A stretch of 64,000 nucleotides of DNA from DATFVJ01 sp035517695 (GTDB lineage Bacteria > Actinomycetota > Actinomycetes > Streptosporangiales > Streptosporangiaceae), in assembly GCA_035517695.1 (NCBI GenBank), contig DATIYI010000082.1, positions 9,795-73,794 on the forward strand, given 5' to 3'. Below, in pieces: positions 42,596 to 51,196 of the stretch. The first letter of the stretch is position 1, and each line of letters opens with the position of its first letter. The notes under the pieces were generated by a model that did no database searches, was not told where the DNA came from, and worked only from the letters and a program-made list of their open reading frames with translations. The position numbers and the translations under genes were made by a program.

Positions 42596-42669
42596 TGGAG
42601 CGGGTGAGGAGAATCGAACTCCCACTGTCAGCTTGGGAAGCTGATGTTCTGCCATTGAACTACACCCGC
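42596..42669 (-). tRNA. tRNA-Gly (anticodon CCC)
   Basis: A complete cloverleaf with encoded CCA. Acceptor GCGGGTG pairs with CACCCGC; D arm GTTC-loop-GAAC; anticodon stem TCAGC/GCTGA with loop TTCCCAA, giving anticodon CCC; variable loop CAGT; T arm GGGAG-TTCGATT-CTCCT; discriminator T, then CCA. It reads GGG codons. It is the intact attachment-site copy for the neighbouring integrated element. Confidence 0.95.
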
Positions 42670-42762
42670 GCGGGCCAGGCAGGTCACCGAGTCTTCGCGC
42701 CGACACGGCACTGCCGCACTGCCATCGCCCCGACATCGTACCGGAACCGGTAGGTTGCCAGC

Positions 42763-43338
42763 GTGCTGCTCTCCGACCGAGACATCAGAGCGGAGATCGA
42801 GTCAGGACGGATCAAGCTCGATCCCTTCGCACCGGAACTCGTCCAGCCGTCCAGCGTGGACGTCCGGCTGGATCGTTATTTCCGGGTGTTCGAGAACCAC
42901 CGGTATCCGCACATCGACCCAGCGGTGGAGCAGCCTGACCTGACCCGCCTGGTGGAAACCGCCGACGACGAGCCCTTCGTGCTGCACCCGGGCGAGTTCG
43001 TGCTCGCCTCCACCTACGAGGTTGTCTCGCTGCCGGCGGACCTTGCGGGGCGCCTGGAGGGCAAGTCGAGCCTCGGCAGGCTGGGGCTGCTGACGCACTC
43101 GACCGCGGGGTGGATCGATCCCGGATTCTCCGGCCACGTAACGCTCGAGCTGTCGAATGTCGCGACGCTGCCGATCAAGCTATGGCCAGGCATGAAGATC
43201 GGGCAGCTGTGCCTTTTCCGGTGCAGTTCGCCCGCCGAGCATCCCTACGGCTCAGCCGTTTATGGCTCCCGCTACCAGGACCAGCGCGGCCCGACGCCAT
43301 CTCGCTCCTACCTGAACTTCTACCGCTCGAAGGTCTGA
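42763..43338 (+). CDS. dcd: dCTP deaminase (dUMP-forming type)
   Basis: A 191-residue trimeric enzyme supplying dUMP for thymidylate synthesis. Nearly identical blocks occur in Mycobacterium tuberculosis Dcd, which both deaminates dCTP and hydrolyses the triphosphate: MLLSDRDIRAEIESGRIKLD, LVQPSSVDVRLDRYFRVF, VLHPGEFVLASTYEVVSLPA, LEGKSSLGRLGLLTHSTAG, WIDPGFSGHVTLELSN (catalytic Glu129) and KYQ-like end GSRYQDQRGPTPSRSYLNF. The bifunctional activity is inferred from this similarity. It starts at GTG 42763 without a strong ribosome site. Confidence 0.95.
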   Translation: MLLSDRDIRAEIESGRIKLDPFAPELVQPSSVDVRLDRYFRVFENHRYPHIDPAVEQPDLTRLVETADDEPFVLHPGEFVLASTYEVVSLPADLAGRLEGKSSLGRLGLLTHSTAGWIDPGFSGHVTLELSNVATLPIKLWPGMKIGQLCLFRCSSPAEHPYGSAVYGSRYQDQRGPTPSRSYLNFYRSKV

Positions 43339-43340
43339 GC

Positions 43341-43354
43341 GCCCGGTGGCGGGC
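43341..43354 (+). terminator. Possible hairpin terminator of dcd
   Basis: A short GCCCG-GTGG-CGGGC hairpin begins two bases after the dcd stop. It has no U-tract, as is common for actinobacterial hairpin terminators, so the assignment is tentative. Confidence 0.35.
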
Positions 43355-43434
43355 AAATGCTAAGCCACCCGACGCACCGCAGGCCACGCACTCTGCCAGC
43401 GTGAACGTCGACGTCCCGGATGGGTCTGATCATG

Positions 43435-43457
43435 CCCTCGTGATCGGATCGCGAGGG
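43435..43457 (-). terminator. Possible hairpin terminator of etfD
   Basis: An inverted repeat CCCTCG-N11-CGAGGG lies 29 bases beyond the etfD stop. No U-tract follows. It sits in the ~150-bp convergent gap with dcd. Confidence 0.35.
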
Positions 43458-43485
43458 TGCCGCACATGAGTATGAGAGCCCGCTA

Positions 43486-45768
43486 CTATCCAGATGGACT
43501 ACTCAGATCCGGACCGCTGCCCTTCGGGCCGTCGCCGGTCGCGACATCGCCGACCGGGCTCTCGCCGCTCGCACGCTCACCGTCACCGACCGCACCGTCA
43601 CCAACCGCACCGTTGCCCGACACGCCGTGACCATTCGGCCCGCCGACGTCCGGACCGCCGGGCACCTTCACCGAGCGCATCAGCAACTGCGAAACGTCCA
43701 CCACCTCGAGCGAGTCCTTCGCCCCGCCCCCGCCCTTCTTCTCGTTGATCGCATCGCCTAGCATGACCAGGCAGAACGGGCACGCTGTGGACACCGTGTC
43801 CGGATTCGTGCTGAGTGCCTCGTCGATCCGCTCGTTGTTGATGCGCTTGCCGATGTTCTCTTCCATCCACATCCGGGCGCCACCCGCACCGCAGCAGAAC
43901 CCGCGCTCGCGGCACCTGTGCATCTCCTGCGCCTCAACGCCGGGCACGTTAGCCATGATCTCCCGCGGCGGTGTGTATACCTTGTTGTGCCGACCGAGGT
44001 AGCACGGGTCGTGGTACGTGATCTTCTCCTCGATCGGCGCGGCGGGGACGAGCCGCCCTTCTTTCACCAGGCGAGCCAGCAATTGGGTGTGATGGATCAC
44101 CTCGTACGTCCCGCCAAGTTGCGGATATTCCCTGGCGAGCGAGTTGAAACAGTGCGGGCAGCTCGCGACTATCTTCCGCACCCCCGCCTCGTTGAGCGTC
44201 TCGATGTTCTGCTGAGCGAGCATGGAGAACAGGAATTCGTTGCCCATCCGGCGGGCCGGGTCGCCGGTGCACGCCTCCATCGGCCCCAGCACGGCGAATT
44301 TCACCCCGGCGATGTGGAACAACTCGGCGACCGCCTTGGTGGTCTTCTTGGCCCGGTCCTCCAGCGCTCCTGCGCAGCCGACCCAGAACAGGTACTCGAC
44401 GTCGTCGCCGATCTTCCCGTCCACGACCGGCACCTCGAAGTCGAGGCCCTCCATCCATTCGACCCGCGCCATCTCACCGAGGCCCCACGGGTTGCCCTTG
44501 TTCTCCAGGTTCTTCAGCAGCGTCGACGCCTCGGGCGGGAAGCTTGACTCGATGAGTACCTGGTGGCGGCGCATATCCACGATGTGATCGATGTGCTCGA
44601 TGTCGACCGGGCACTGCTCGACGCACGCACCACAGGTCGTGCACGACCAGAGCACGTCCGGGTCGATCACGCCGTGTTCCGCCTCGTTGCCCACCAATGG
44701 CCTGGCCGCCTCGGCCTTGACCGCATCTGGCAACTTCTCCCGCGCCTCGTCGGATCCGGCGAGCAGGTATGGCGCCTTCGCCAGGGCGTGATCCCGCAGG
44801 TCGAGCATCACCATCTTCGGCGAAAGGGGCTTGCCCGTGTTCCAGGCCGGACACTGCGACTGGCATCGCCCGCACTCGGTGCAGGTGCCCATGTCGAGCA
44901 GGCCCTTCCAGGTGAAGTCCTCGATCTTCCCGCGACCGAACACATCGGTGTCCGGATCCGCTTCCTCGAAGTCCAGCACCTTGCCGTTGCTGCGCATCGG
45001 CTCGAGCGGGCCCAGCCCGTCAGGCCGCCGGGCGAAAAGCACGTTCAACGGCGCCACGAAGATATGCAGGTGCTTGGAGCGAACAACGATGACAAGGAAG
45101 ACGAGCATGACAGCGATATGCAGCAGCAACCCGATGGTCTCGAGGTCGCTATTCACTCCAACGCCCAGCGGGTGCAGCACATACGCGCTCGCGTGCGACA
45201 TGAACGCCCAGTCGTCGAACGGGAAGTTGCCCGCGTTGACCGAGGCGCCGCGGAACCAGAACATCGTCAAGATCACGAGAAAGATCATGAACAGGATCAG
45301 CCAGGCCCCACTGAGGTGCGAGCCGGTAAACCGTGATTTACGGCCGAGCCGCTCGGGCGAATCAACGATCCGGATGACCGCGAAGACGATGATCCCCACA
45401 AGGACGGCGAGGGCGAAGAAGTCCTGCAGGAAGCCGAGCACCGGCGAGGTGCCGATGCCGGGAATCGCGAAATTCTTGCTGAACAGCGCGCCGTACGCCT
45501 CGATGTACACGGTGAGGAGTACCAGGAAGCCCCAGAACACGAAGAAATGCGCGAGTCCGGGGACCGTCCATTTCAGCAGCTTGCGCTGGCCGAGTACCTC
45601 GGTGACCTCGACTTCGGTGTCGCGCCCTGGGTGCCGCCGGGCAGCGGCAAGGCGCTCGGGCGCCGGCTGGCCGCTGTTGGCGAGGCGGTACAGCCACCAC
45701 ACCCGATAGCCCGCGAGTGCGAGCGCGATCGCGGTCATGGTCAGGCCGATGACGATTCGCAGAGTCAC
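43486..45768 (-). CDS. etfD: EtfD-like membrane Fe-S oxidoreductase
   Basis: A 760-residue membrane protein matching mycobacterial Rv0338c (EtfD), which passes electrons from reduced EtfAB of fatty-acid beta-oxidation to the menaquinone pool. The N-terminal ~240 residues carry six TM helices of the NarI-like cytochrome-b fold (LAHFFVFWGFLVLLTVYIEA, AVLVGIIVFAVIRIVDS, LLLHIAVMLVFLVIVVRSKH). Two [4Fe-4S] motifs follow: CTECGRCQSQCP (Cys296/299/302/306) and CTTCGACVEQCP (Cys376/379/382/386). Two CCG domains end with CPHC (537/540) and RGFCCGAGG (625/626). The C-terminal ~60 residues are a Gly/Asp/Val low-complexity tail. GTG at 45768 has GGAGG five bases upstream. It would serve FadE5- and FadE34-type enzymes. 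Confidence 0.9.
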   Translation of the reverse strand: MTLRIVIGLTMTAIALALAGYRVWWLYRLANSGQPAPERLAAARRHPGRDTEVEVTEVLGQRKLLKWTVPGLAHFFVFWGFLVLLTVYIEAYGALFSKNFAIPGIGTSPVLGFLQDFFALAVLVGIIVFAVIRIVDSPERLGRKSRFTGSHLSGAWLILFMIFLVILTMFWFRGASVNAGNFPFDDWAFMSHASAYVLHPLGVGVNSDLETIGLLLHIAVMLVFLVIVVRSKHLHIFVAPLNVLFARRPDGLGPLEPMRSNGKVLDFEEADPDTDVFGRGKIEDFTWKGLLDMGTCTECGRCQSQCPAWNTGKPLSPKMVMLDLRDHALAKAPYLLAGSDEAREKLPDAVKAEAARPLVGNEAEHGVIDPDVLWSCTTCGACVEQCPVDIEHIDHIVDMRRHQVLIESSFPPEASTLLKNLENKGNPWGLGEMARVEWMEGLDFEVPVVDGKIGDDVEYLFWVGCAGALEDRAKKTTKAVAELFHIAGVKFAVLGPMEACTGDPARRMGNEFLFSMLAQQNIETLNEAGVRKIVASCPHCFNSLAREYPQLGGTYEVIHHTQLLARLVKEGRLVPAAPIEEKITYHDPCYLGRHNKVYTPPREIMANVPGVEAQEMHRCRERGFCCGAGGARMWMEENIGKRINNERIDEALSTNPDTVSTACPFCLVMLGDAINEKKGGGGAKDSLEVVDVSQLLMRSVKVPGGPDVGGPNGHGVSGNGAVGDGAVGDGERASGESPVGDVATGDGPKGSGPDLSSPSG

Positions 45769-45983
45769 AAGGGCCTCCAGTACGGCGTAGGGCGCCAGCG
45801 TTATCCGCTGGCCTGCGCTCCCATGATCTTCTTGCGGGCGTGCGCCGACCCGCCAGGGCGGAAAAACTACCGGGCAGTAACTTTGGGTCGCCTCACGAGG
45901 CCCGTGTGACCCCGCAGATGCGACGCGACAAGCAAGACGTCACAGCCAGAACACCACAGGCGAGGCAGCCAAGGCCACGGACC

Positions 45984-46031
45984 AAAGACCCACAGATAAC
46001 ACGGACGAAAGGCCCGCAGCTAACACGTACG
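45984..46031. repeat. Two 24-bp tandem imperfect repeats
   Basis: Copies at 45984-46007 and 46008-46031 share aaag.ccc.cag.taacacg.acg with four differences and lie head to tail. They are in the ~560-bp gap between the start of etfD and the decayed glycosyltransferase; the rest of this gap has no recognisable gene. Their distance from etfD (215 bp upstream) allows a regulatory role but gives no proof. Confidence 0.6.
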
Positions 46032-46329
46032 CGGATTAAGGAGCCACGGCGACGGAACGCCCATCCGGGCCCGGGCTAGCTAACTTATCCTGAACGGCTG
46101 CCGCTAGCTCGCACCCGAGCTGATGATGGCACCATCGGCAGCGGGCGGGCGGCCACGCTGGCTGCGGCGAGCCCTGGCAGGCACCGTGAGACGCGCGCAG
46201 AGCCGGACCGCGATATCGCTGATCTGCTAGGACTGGATGTGCCGGAAGCAGGTCCGGAGAATGGCAGCGGGGTCGAAACGAGGGTGCCCATTTCGACGAG
46301 CCAGGCCCTGATGACCTTCGCAGGACGAG

Positions 46330-46811
46330 CAGGGCGGCTGGGGGGCCACCGCGGCGATCAGCCACCGCCTGCCGATCGCGGCAAGGCCGGCACCAGCAAG
46401 CAAGGCGACCGCGGGGAGGCAGCACACGAGGTAACGGGCAAGTAGGCGGGCTCGACCCTGGACACGGTGAACAGGATCGCCGGTGGCAGGATCAGCCAGG
46501 GCGCGCTCAGCCAGGTCAGCAGCGGGCCGGGCTGCTGCGCGCGGCCGAGACTGCTACCGCACAGCCCCCGAGCACGCTCAGCGCGATAATGACGAGTGGC
46601 GCCGCCCCGCCCGCCAGCCCGATGGCAAGCAGGCAAGCCAGCGCCCGCCCGGCTCGGTGATCGCCCTAACCAGCAGGTAGCTCGCCAGCACCGCTGCGGC
46701 CGTGACGAGTGCGTACGACCGCGCCTCCCGGCCATGCCTGCTCACGACGTGGGCGAAGACCCGCCGGTAATACTCTGCGTAGACGCCAGCGAAGCGCTTC
46801 TCCCTAACTGC
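46330..46811 (-). pseudogene. Decayed polytopic membrane protein (glycosyltransferase-39-like)
   Basis: The minus strand gives membrane-protein sequence in shifting frames: EKRFAGVYAEYYRRVFAHVV, YALVTAAAVLASYLLVRAIT, GLAGGAAPLVIIALSVLGGC, LLTWLSAPWLILPPAILFTV, SRVEPAYLPRYLVCCLPAVA, LLAGAGLAAIGRRWLIAAVA. At least two frameshifts are needed. The last part (VEPxYxxRYLVCCLPAVALLAG) is typical of actinobacterial family-39 glycosyltransferase-like integral membrane proteins. The 5' half is missing. It lies directly upstream of the dnaK promoter on the opposite strand. Confidence 0.5.
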
Positions 46812-46881
46812 TGGCCGTTACCTGCTAGTCGGCGGAATTTTGGCCCACGGGCCAGGGTTGAGCCGGGTAGACTCAACTGAT

Positions 46882-46929
46882 TTGACACCTTGATGGTGGC
46901 GCGGCAATCTTGAGGCCGAGCTACTCAAC
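46882..46929 (+). promoter_or_regulatory. dnaK promoter with HAIR (HspR) operator
   Basis: A -35-like TTGACA (46882-46887) and -10-like CAATCT (46905-46910) are 17 bp apart. Overlapping and following the -10 is CTTGAGG-N7-ACTCAAC (46909-46929), which differs from the HAIR consensus CTTGAGT-N7-ACTCAAG only at the outermost base pair positions. An extra half-like GACTCAA lies at ~46870. HspR, encoded in the same operon, is known to bind HAIR together with DnaK, so autoregulation by heat shock is expected. Confidence 0.85.
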
Positions 46930-46959
46930 TTCAACAAACGATCAAGATAAGGACTGCTC

Positions 46960-48828
46960 ATGGCACGTGCGGTAGGGATTGACCTGGGGACGACCAACTC
47001 CGTCGTCGCGGTCCTCGAAGGCGGCGAGCCCACGGTCATCGCCAACGCGGAGGGGTCACGGACCACGCCGTCCGTGGTGGCCTTCGCCAAGAACCAGGAA
47101 GTACTCGTCGGCGAGGTCGCCAAGCGTCAGGCCGTCACCAATGTGGACAGGACCATCCGCTCGGTCAAGCGCCACATGGGCACCAACTGGTCCGTAAAGA
47201 TCGACGACAAGACCTTCAGCGCCCAGCAGATCAGCGCGTTCATCCTGCAGAAGCTAAAGAGGGACGCGGAGTCCTACCTCGGTGAGAAGATCACCGACGC
47301 GGTGATCACGGTGCCAGCGTACTTCAATGACGCCCAGCGCCAGGCCACCAAGGAGGCCGGGCAGATCGCGGGCTTCAACGTGCTGCGGATCATCAACGAG
47401 CCGACGTCGGCGGCGCTCGCGTACCACCTGGACAAGGAGAGCGAGGCCACCATCCTCGTCTTCGACCTTGGCGGGGGTACCTTCGACGTCTCCCTGCTCG
47501 AGGTGGGTGAGGGCGTCGTTGAGGTCAAGGCCACCAGTGGTGACAACCACCTGGGCGGCGACGACTGGGACCAGCGCGTCGTGGACTGGCTGGTCAGCGA
47601 CTTCAAGAACGGCCACGGCATCGACCTGTCCAAGGACAAGATGGCGCTGCAGCGGCTGCGTGAGGTCGCGGAGAAGGCGAAGATCGAGCTGTCAAGCTCG
47701 ACCGAGTCGCAGATCAACCTGCCCTACATCACCGCCTCGGCTGAAGGCCCGCTGCACCTCGACGCCAAGCTGACCCGCGCCGAGTTCCAGCGGATGACAT
47801 CCGAGCTGCTCGACCGGTGCAAGGGCCCCTTCCAGCAGGTCATCAAGGACGCCGGGGTCAAGCTCAGCGACATCCACCACGTGGTACTTGTCGGCGGCTC
47901 CACCCGGATGCCCGCGGTCGTGAACCTGGTCAAGGAACTGACCGGGGGCAAGGAGCCGAACAAGGGCGTCAACCCGGACGAGGTTGTAGCGGTGGGCGCG
48001 TGCCTGCAGGCCGGCGTGCTCAAGGGCGAGGTCAAGGACGTTCTGCTGCTTGATGTGACACCGCTGTCGCTTGGTATCGAGACCAAGGGCGGCATCTTCA
48101 CCAAGCTCATCGAGCGCAATACGACCATCCCGACCAAGCGGTCGGAGATCTTCACGACAGCCGATGACAACCAGCCCTCAGTGCAGATCCAGGTATTCCA
48201 GGGTGAGCGTGAGATTGCCCAGTACAACAAGAAGCTCGGCATGTTCGAGCTGACTGGCATCGCACCGGCGCCGCGTGGCGTGCCGCAGATCGAGGTCGCC
48301 TTCGACATCGACGCCAACGGCATCGTGAACGTGACTGCGAAGGACCTCGGCACGGGCAAGGAACAGTCGGTGACCATCTCCGGCGGCTCGGCACTGCCCA
48401 AGGACGACATCCAGCGGATGATGGCCGAGGCGGAGAAGTTCGCCGAGGAGGACCGCCAGCGGCGCGAGGAAGCGGAGACCCGCAACCAGGGAGATTCGCT
48501 CGCCTACACCACGGAGAAGTTCCTCGCCGAGAACGCGGAGAAGATCCCCGAGGACATCAAGTCGGAGGTCGAGGCCGCGGTCAAGGAGCTCAAGGAAGCC
48601 CTCGAGGGTAGCGACATCGAGGCGATCAAGACGGCGTCTGAGAAGACCGCCCAGGTGAGCCAGAAGATGGGCACAGCGATCTACGCACAGTCACAGAGCG
48701 CGCATGAGAGCGCCAGGCCGGCCGGTGACGGCAGCCAGGAAGCGCCGGGCGCTGGTAGTGACGACGAGGTCGTCGACGCCGAGATCGTGGACGAGGGCAA
48801 AGACAAGCGAGACTCAGGGGCTGCCTGA
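46960..48828 (+). CDS. dnaK: Hsp70 chaperone DnaK
   Basis: ATP-dependent chaperone of 622 residues. The nucleotide-binding domain starts ARAVGIDLGTTNSVVAVLEG and has VITVPAYFNDAQRQATKEAG, RIINEPTSAALAYHLDKE, ILVFDLGGGTFDVSLLEVGE and VVLVGGSTRMPAVVNLVKEL. The substrate domain begins after DVTPLSLGIETKGGIFTKLI. The C-terminus is short and acidic (DDEVVDAEIVDEGKD). AAGGA is six bases before the ATG. It is first in a five-gene operon under HAIR control; its TGA shares a base with the grpE ATG. Confidence 0.98.
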   Translation: MARAVGIDLGTTNSVVAVLEGGEPTVIANAEGSRTTPSVVAFAKNQEVLVGEVAKRQAVTNVDRTIRSVKRHMGTNWSVKIDDKTFSAQQISAFILQKLKRDAESYLGEKITDAVITVPAYFNDAQRQATKEAGQIAGFNVLRIINEPTSAALAYHLDKESEATILVFDLGGGTFDVSLLEVGEGVVEVKATSGDNHLGGDDWDQRVVDWLVSDFKNGHGIDLSKDKMALQRLREVAEKAKIELSSSTESQINLPYITASAEGPLHLDAKLTRAEFQRMTSELLDRCKGPFQQVIKDAGVKLSDIHHVVLVGGSTRMPAVVNLVKELTGGKEPNKGVNPDEVVAVGACLQAGVLKGEVKDVLLLDVTPLSLGIETKGGIFTKLIERNTTIPTKRSEIFTTADDNQPSVQIQVFQGEREIAQYNKKLGMFELTGIAPAPRGVPQIEVAFDIDANGIVNVTAKDLGTGKEQSVTISGGSALPKDDIQRMMAEAEKFAEEDRQRREEAETRNQGDSLAYTTEKFLAENAEKIPEDIKSEVEAAVKELKEALEGSDIEAIKTASEKTAQVSQKMGTAIYAQSQSAHESARPAGDGSQEAPGAGSDDEVVDAEIVDEGKDKRDSGAA

Positions 48829-49535
48829 TGACGTCACCTGACGAGACCGATGCGCGGCCGGTCATCCGTGACCGGCGGCGTATCGACCCAGTGACCGGGA
48901 AGGTGCGCGAGCCCGCGCAGCAGAATCGCCCGGACGAAGCGGCGCCAGGCCGCGACAAGGGCGAGCATGTACCGCGGCATGCCGCTACCGGAGATGAGGC
49001 CACCGGTGCGGCCGCCGCGGCGCAACTCGCCGCCCAGCTCGCCGAGCGCACTGTCGACCTGCAGCGCGTGCAGGCGGAGTACGCGAACTACCGCAAGCGG
49101 GTGGAGCGGGACAGGGTTGCCGTCCGTGAGCAGGCCCTGGCCAACGTGCTCACCGAATTGCTGCCAATCTTGGACAACATCGGCCGGGCCAGGGAGCACG
49201 GTGAGCTGGCAGGCGGTTTCAAGTCGGTGGCCGAGTCCATCGAGGCGGCTGCGGGAAAGCTCGGCCTCTCGCGGTACGGCGAGCGGGGCGAGCCGTTCGA
49301 CCCGAACGTGCACGAGGCGTTGATGCACTCGTTCTCCGATGAGGTGAGCGAGCCGACGTGCGTGCAGATCCTTCAGCCTGGCTACAAGGTGGGTGAGCGG
49401 ATCCTGCGCCCGTCGCGGGTGGCGGTCGCCGAACCTGGCGGGGACTACGACGGCGGCGAGCCGGGCGGCCTCGCGAGTGAGCGCCCCCGGCCCCCGCAGC
49501 TAGAGCCGGAGACGCCGCAGGATCGCGGTAGCTGA
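48828..49535 (+). CDS. grpE: GrpE nucleotide-exchange factor
   Basis: Dimeric 235-residue exchange factor for DnaK. The N-terminal ~70 residues are polar and probably disordered. The long coiled-coil helix (AERTVDLQRVQAEYANYRKR, VERDRVAVREQALANVLTEL) leads to the head domain: LLPILDNIGRAREHGELAGG, GERGEPFDPNVHEALMHSFS, CVQILQPGYKVGERILRPSR, VAVAEP. The tail is Pro/Glu-rich. Start overlaps dnaK by one base (TGATG). Confidence 0.95.
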   Translation: MTSPDETDARPVIRDRRRIDPVTGKVREPAQQNRPDEAAPGRDKGEHVPRHAATGDEATGAAAAAQLAAQLAERTVDLQRVQAEYANYRKRVERDRVAVREQALANVLTELLPILDNIGRAREHGELAGGFKSVAESIEAAAGKLGLSRYGERGEPFDPNVHEALMHSFSDEVSEPTCVQILQPGYKVGERILRPSRVAVAEPGGDYDGGEPGGLASERPRPPQLEPETPQDRGS

Positions 49536-49560
49536 TGCCGCGGGAAACGGATAGCAAGAG

Positions 49561-50721
49561 GTGAGCACGAAGGACTATCTCGAGAAGGACTATTACAAGG
49601 TCCTCGGCGTCGCGAAGACTGCCAGCGCTGACGAGATCAAGCAGGCCTACAGGAAGCTGGCGCGCAAGTACCACCCGGACGCGAACAAGGGCGAGGGCAA
49701 GTCAGAGGAACGGTTCAAGGAGATCTCCGAGGCGTACAACACACTGTCCGATGAGAAGCGCCGCAAGGAGTACGACGAGGCAAGGACACTGTTCGGGGCG
49801 GATCGCTTCCGCGTCGGCACGCCGGGCGGCGGGCCAGGTGGCGGTGGTTTCAACTTCGACCTCGGTGACCTGTTCGGGTCATCGGGGACCGGCGGGCGCC
49901 TTGGTGACCTGCTCGGCGGCATGTTCGGCGGCCGGGGTGGCACCCAGCAGCATAGGCCGCGCCGGGGCACCGACGTGGAGACGGAGGCCACGCTCTCGTT
50001 CAGCGACGCGGTCGACGGCGTCACGGTCCCGCTGCGGCTGACCGGAGAAGGCGCGTGCCCGACGTGCCACGGCACCGGGGCCAAGTCGGGCACCGTTCCC
50101 AGGGTCTGCCCGTCGTGCGAGGGATCCGGCCAAGCCAGCAAGAATCTCGGCGGCTTCGGCATCTCCGAGCCTTGCAAGGAGTGCCGCGGCCGCGGCCTCA
50201 TCGTCGATGACCCGTGCCCGTCGTGTTCGGGCAGCGGCCGGGCCATGAGCACCCGCACTATCCAGGCGCGCATCCCCGCAGGCGTTAAGGATGGCCAGCG
50301 GATCCGGCTGAAGGCCAAGGGCGCGCCGGGCGAGCGCGGCGGCCCCGCCGGCGACCTGTACGTTCACGTCCACGTGAAGCCTCATCCGATCTTCGGCAGG
50401 TCCGGTGACAACCTGACCATCTCGGTACCCGTCACGTTCCCGGAGGCGGTCCTGGGTGCCGAGATCAAGGTGCCGACACACCGGGGCATTCCCGTGACCC
50501 TGCGCATCCCGCCGGGCACGCCGAACGGGCGCACTCTCCGGGTGCGCGGCCGTGGCACCCGCCGCAGCGACGGGACGACCGGTGACCTGCTTGTCACGGT
50601 GGAGGTGGCCGTACCGCAGAACGTCAACGGCAAGGCTGCCGAGGCACTCGAGCGGTTCGAGAAGGCCCTTGGCGGCCACAACCCCAGGGATGAGCTGCTG
50701 CAGCGGGCGCGCGGGAGCTGA
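49561..50721 (+). CDS. dnaJ: DnaJ (Hsp40) co-chaperone
   Basis: A 386-residue class I J-protein that stimulates DnaK ATPase. J domain at ~10-75 with DYYKVLGVAKTASADEIKQA and the HPD motif in LARKYHPDANKG. A Gly/Phe-rich region follows (GGGPGGGGFNFDLGDLFGSS). Four zinc repeats are present: CPTCHGTG, CPSCEGSG, CKECRGRG, CPSCSGSG. The C-terminal substrate domains end near ALGGHNPRDELLQRA. It starts at GTG 49561, 25 bp after grpE, with a weak purine-rich site. Confidence 0.96.
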   Translation: MSTKDYLEKDYYKVLGVAKTASADEIKQAYRKLARKYHPDANKGEGKSEERFKEISEAYNTLSDEKRRKEYDEARTLFGADRFRVGTPGGGPGGGGFNFDLGDLFGSSGTGGRLGDLLGGMFGGRGGTQQHRPRRGTDVETEATLSFSDAVDGVTVPLRLTGEGACPTCHGTGAKSGTVPRVCPSCEGSGQASKNLGGFGISEPCKECRGRGLIVDDPCPSCSGSGRAMSTRTIQARIPAGVKDGQRIRLKAKGAPGERGGPAGDLYVHVHVKPHPIFGRSGDNLTISVPVTFPEAVLGAEIKVPTHRGIPVTLRIPPGTPNGRTLRVRGRGTRRSDGTTGDLLVTVEVAVPQNVNGKAAEALERFEKALGGHNPRDELLQRARGS

Positions 50722-50722
50722 G

Positions 50723-51196
50723 ATGGCGTTCAGCGACCCGTTCGGCCTGTCCGATGACACGCCCGTCTATGTCATCTCGGTGGCCGCGCAGCTGTCCGGG
50801 CTGCATCCGCAGACCCTGCGCAGCTACGACCGTCTCGGGCTGGTGTCGCCGGGCCGGGCGGCCGGACGGGGCCGCCGCTATTCGATGCGGGACATCCTCT
50901 TGCTGCGCGAAGTTCAACGGCTTTCGCAGGAAGAGGGCGTGAACCTGTCCGGCATCAAGCGGATTCTCGAACTGGAGAACGAGCTCACGGAGGTCCGGCT
51001 GCTTGCTGCGGAAATGCGCGCGGAAATCGCCCAGCTACGCGCGGAGCTCGAATCCACCCGCGCCGTGGCCGCCCGGCTCGCCGGGCTGCGCCGGGCCACG
51101 AAGGAAGGGGCTGAGCTTGTGCCGGTCCGCCGGACGGGCGCCGCGGGCCGCCCACAGGCGTGGCCGCCACCGACAACTGAATCAGGAAAAACGTGA
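50723..51196 (+). CDS. hspR: HspR, MerR-family heat-shock repressor
   Basis: A 157-residue repressor that binds HAIR sequences, with DnaK as co-repressor in Streptomyces. The MerR-type HTH is YVISVAAQLSGLHPQTLRSY, DRLGLVSPGRAAGRGRRYSM, RDILLLREVQRLSQEEGVNL, then a dimerisation coiled coil (LELENELTEVRLLAAEMRAE). The C-terminal ~40 residues are Pro/Ala/Arg-rich. The ATG at 50723 follows GGGAGCTGAG, one base after the dnaJ stop. Confidence 0.95.
   Translation: MAFSDPFGLSDDTPVYVISVAAQLSGLHPQTLRSYDRLGLVSPGRAAGRGRRYSMRDILLLREVQRLSQEEGVNLSGIKRILELENELTEVRLLAAEMRAEIAQLRAELESTRAVAARLAGLRRATKEGAELVPVRRTGAAGRPQAWPPPTTESGKT

Larger units (their letters stand above)
38208..42669. mobile_element. Decayed tRNA-Gly-integrated element (~4.4 kb)
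   Basis: The interval is bounded by the tRNA 3'-half copy and by the intact tRNA-Gly(CCC). Equivalent att positions are 4388 bp apart. An integrase C-terminal fragment sits next to the intact tRNA, on the correct side of its 3' end. Contents: ~700 bp without a clear gene, a lipoprotein hydrolase, a dienelactone hydrolase-like gene, a truncated IS5-type transposase and the integrase fragment. No excisionase, replication or transfer gene remains, so it cannot move by itself. Actinomycete integrative elements commonly use tRNA genes in this way. Confidence 0.65.
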
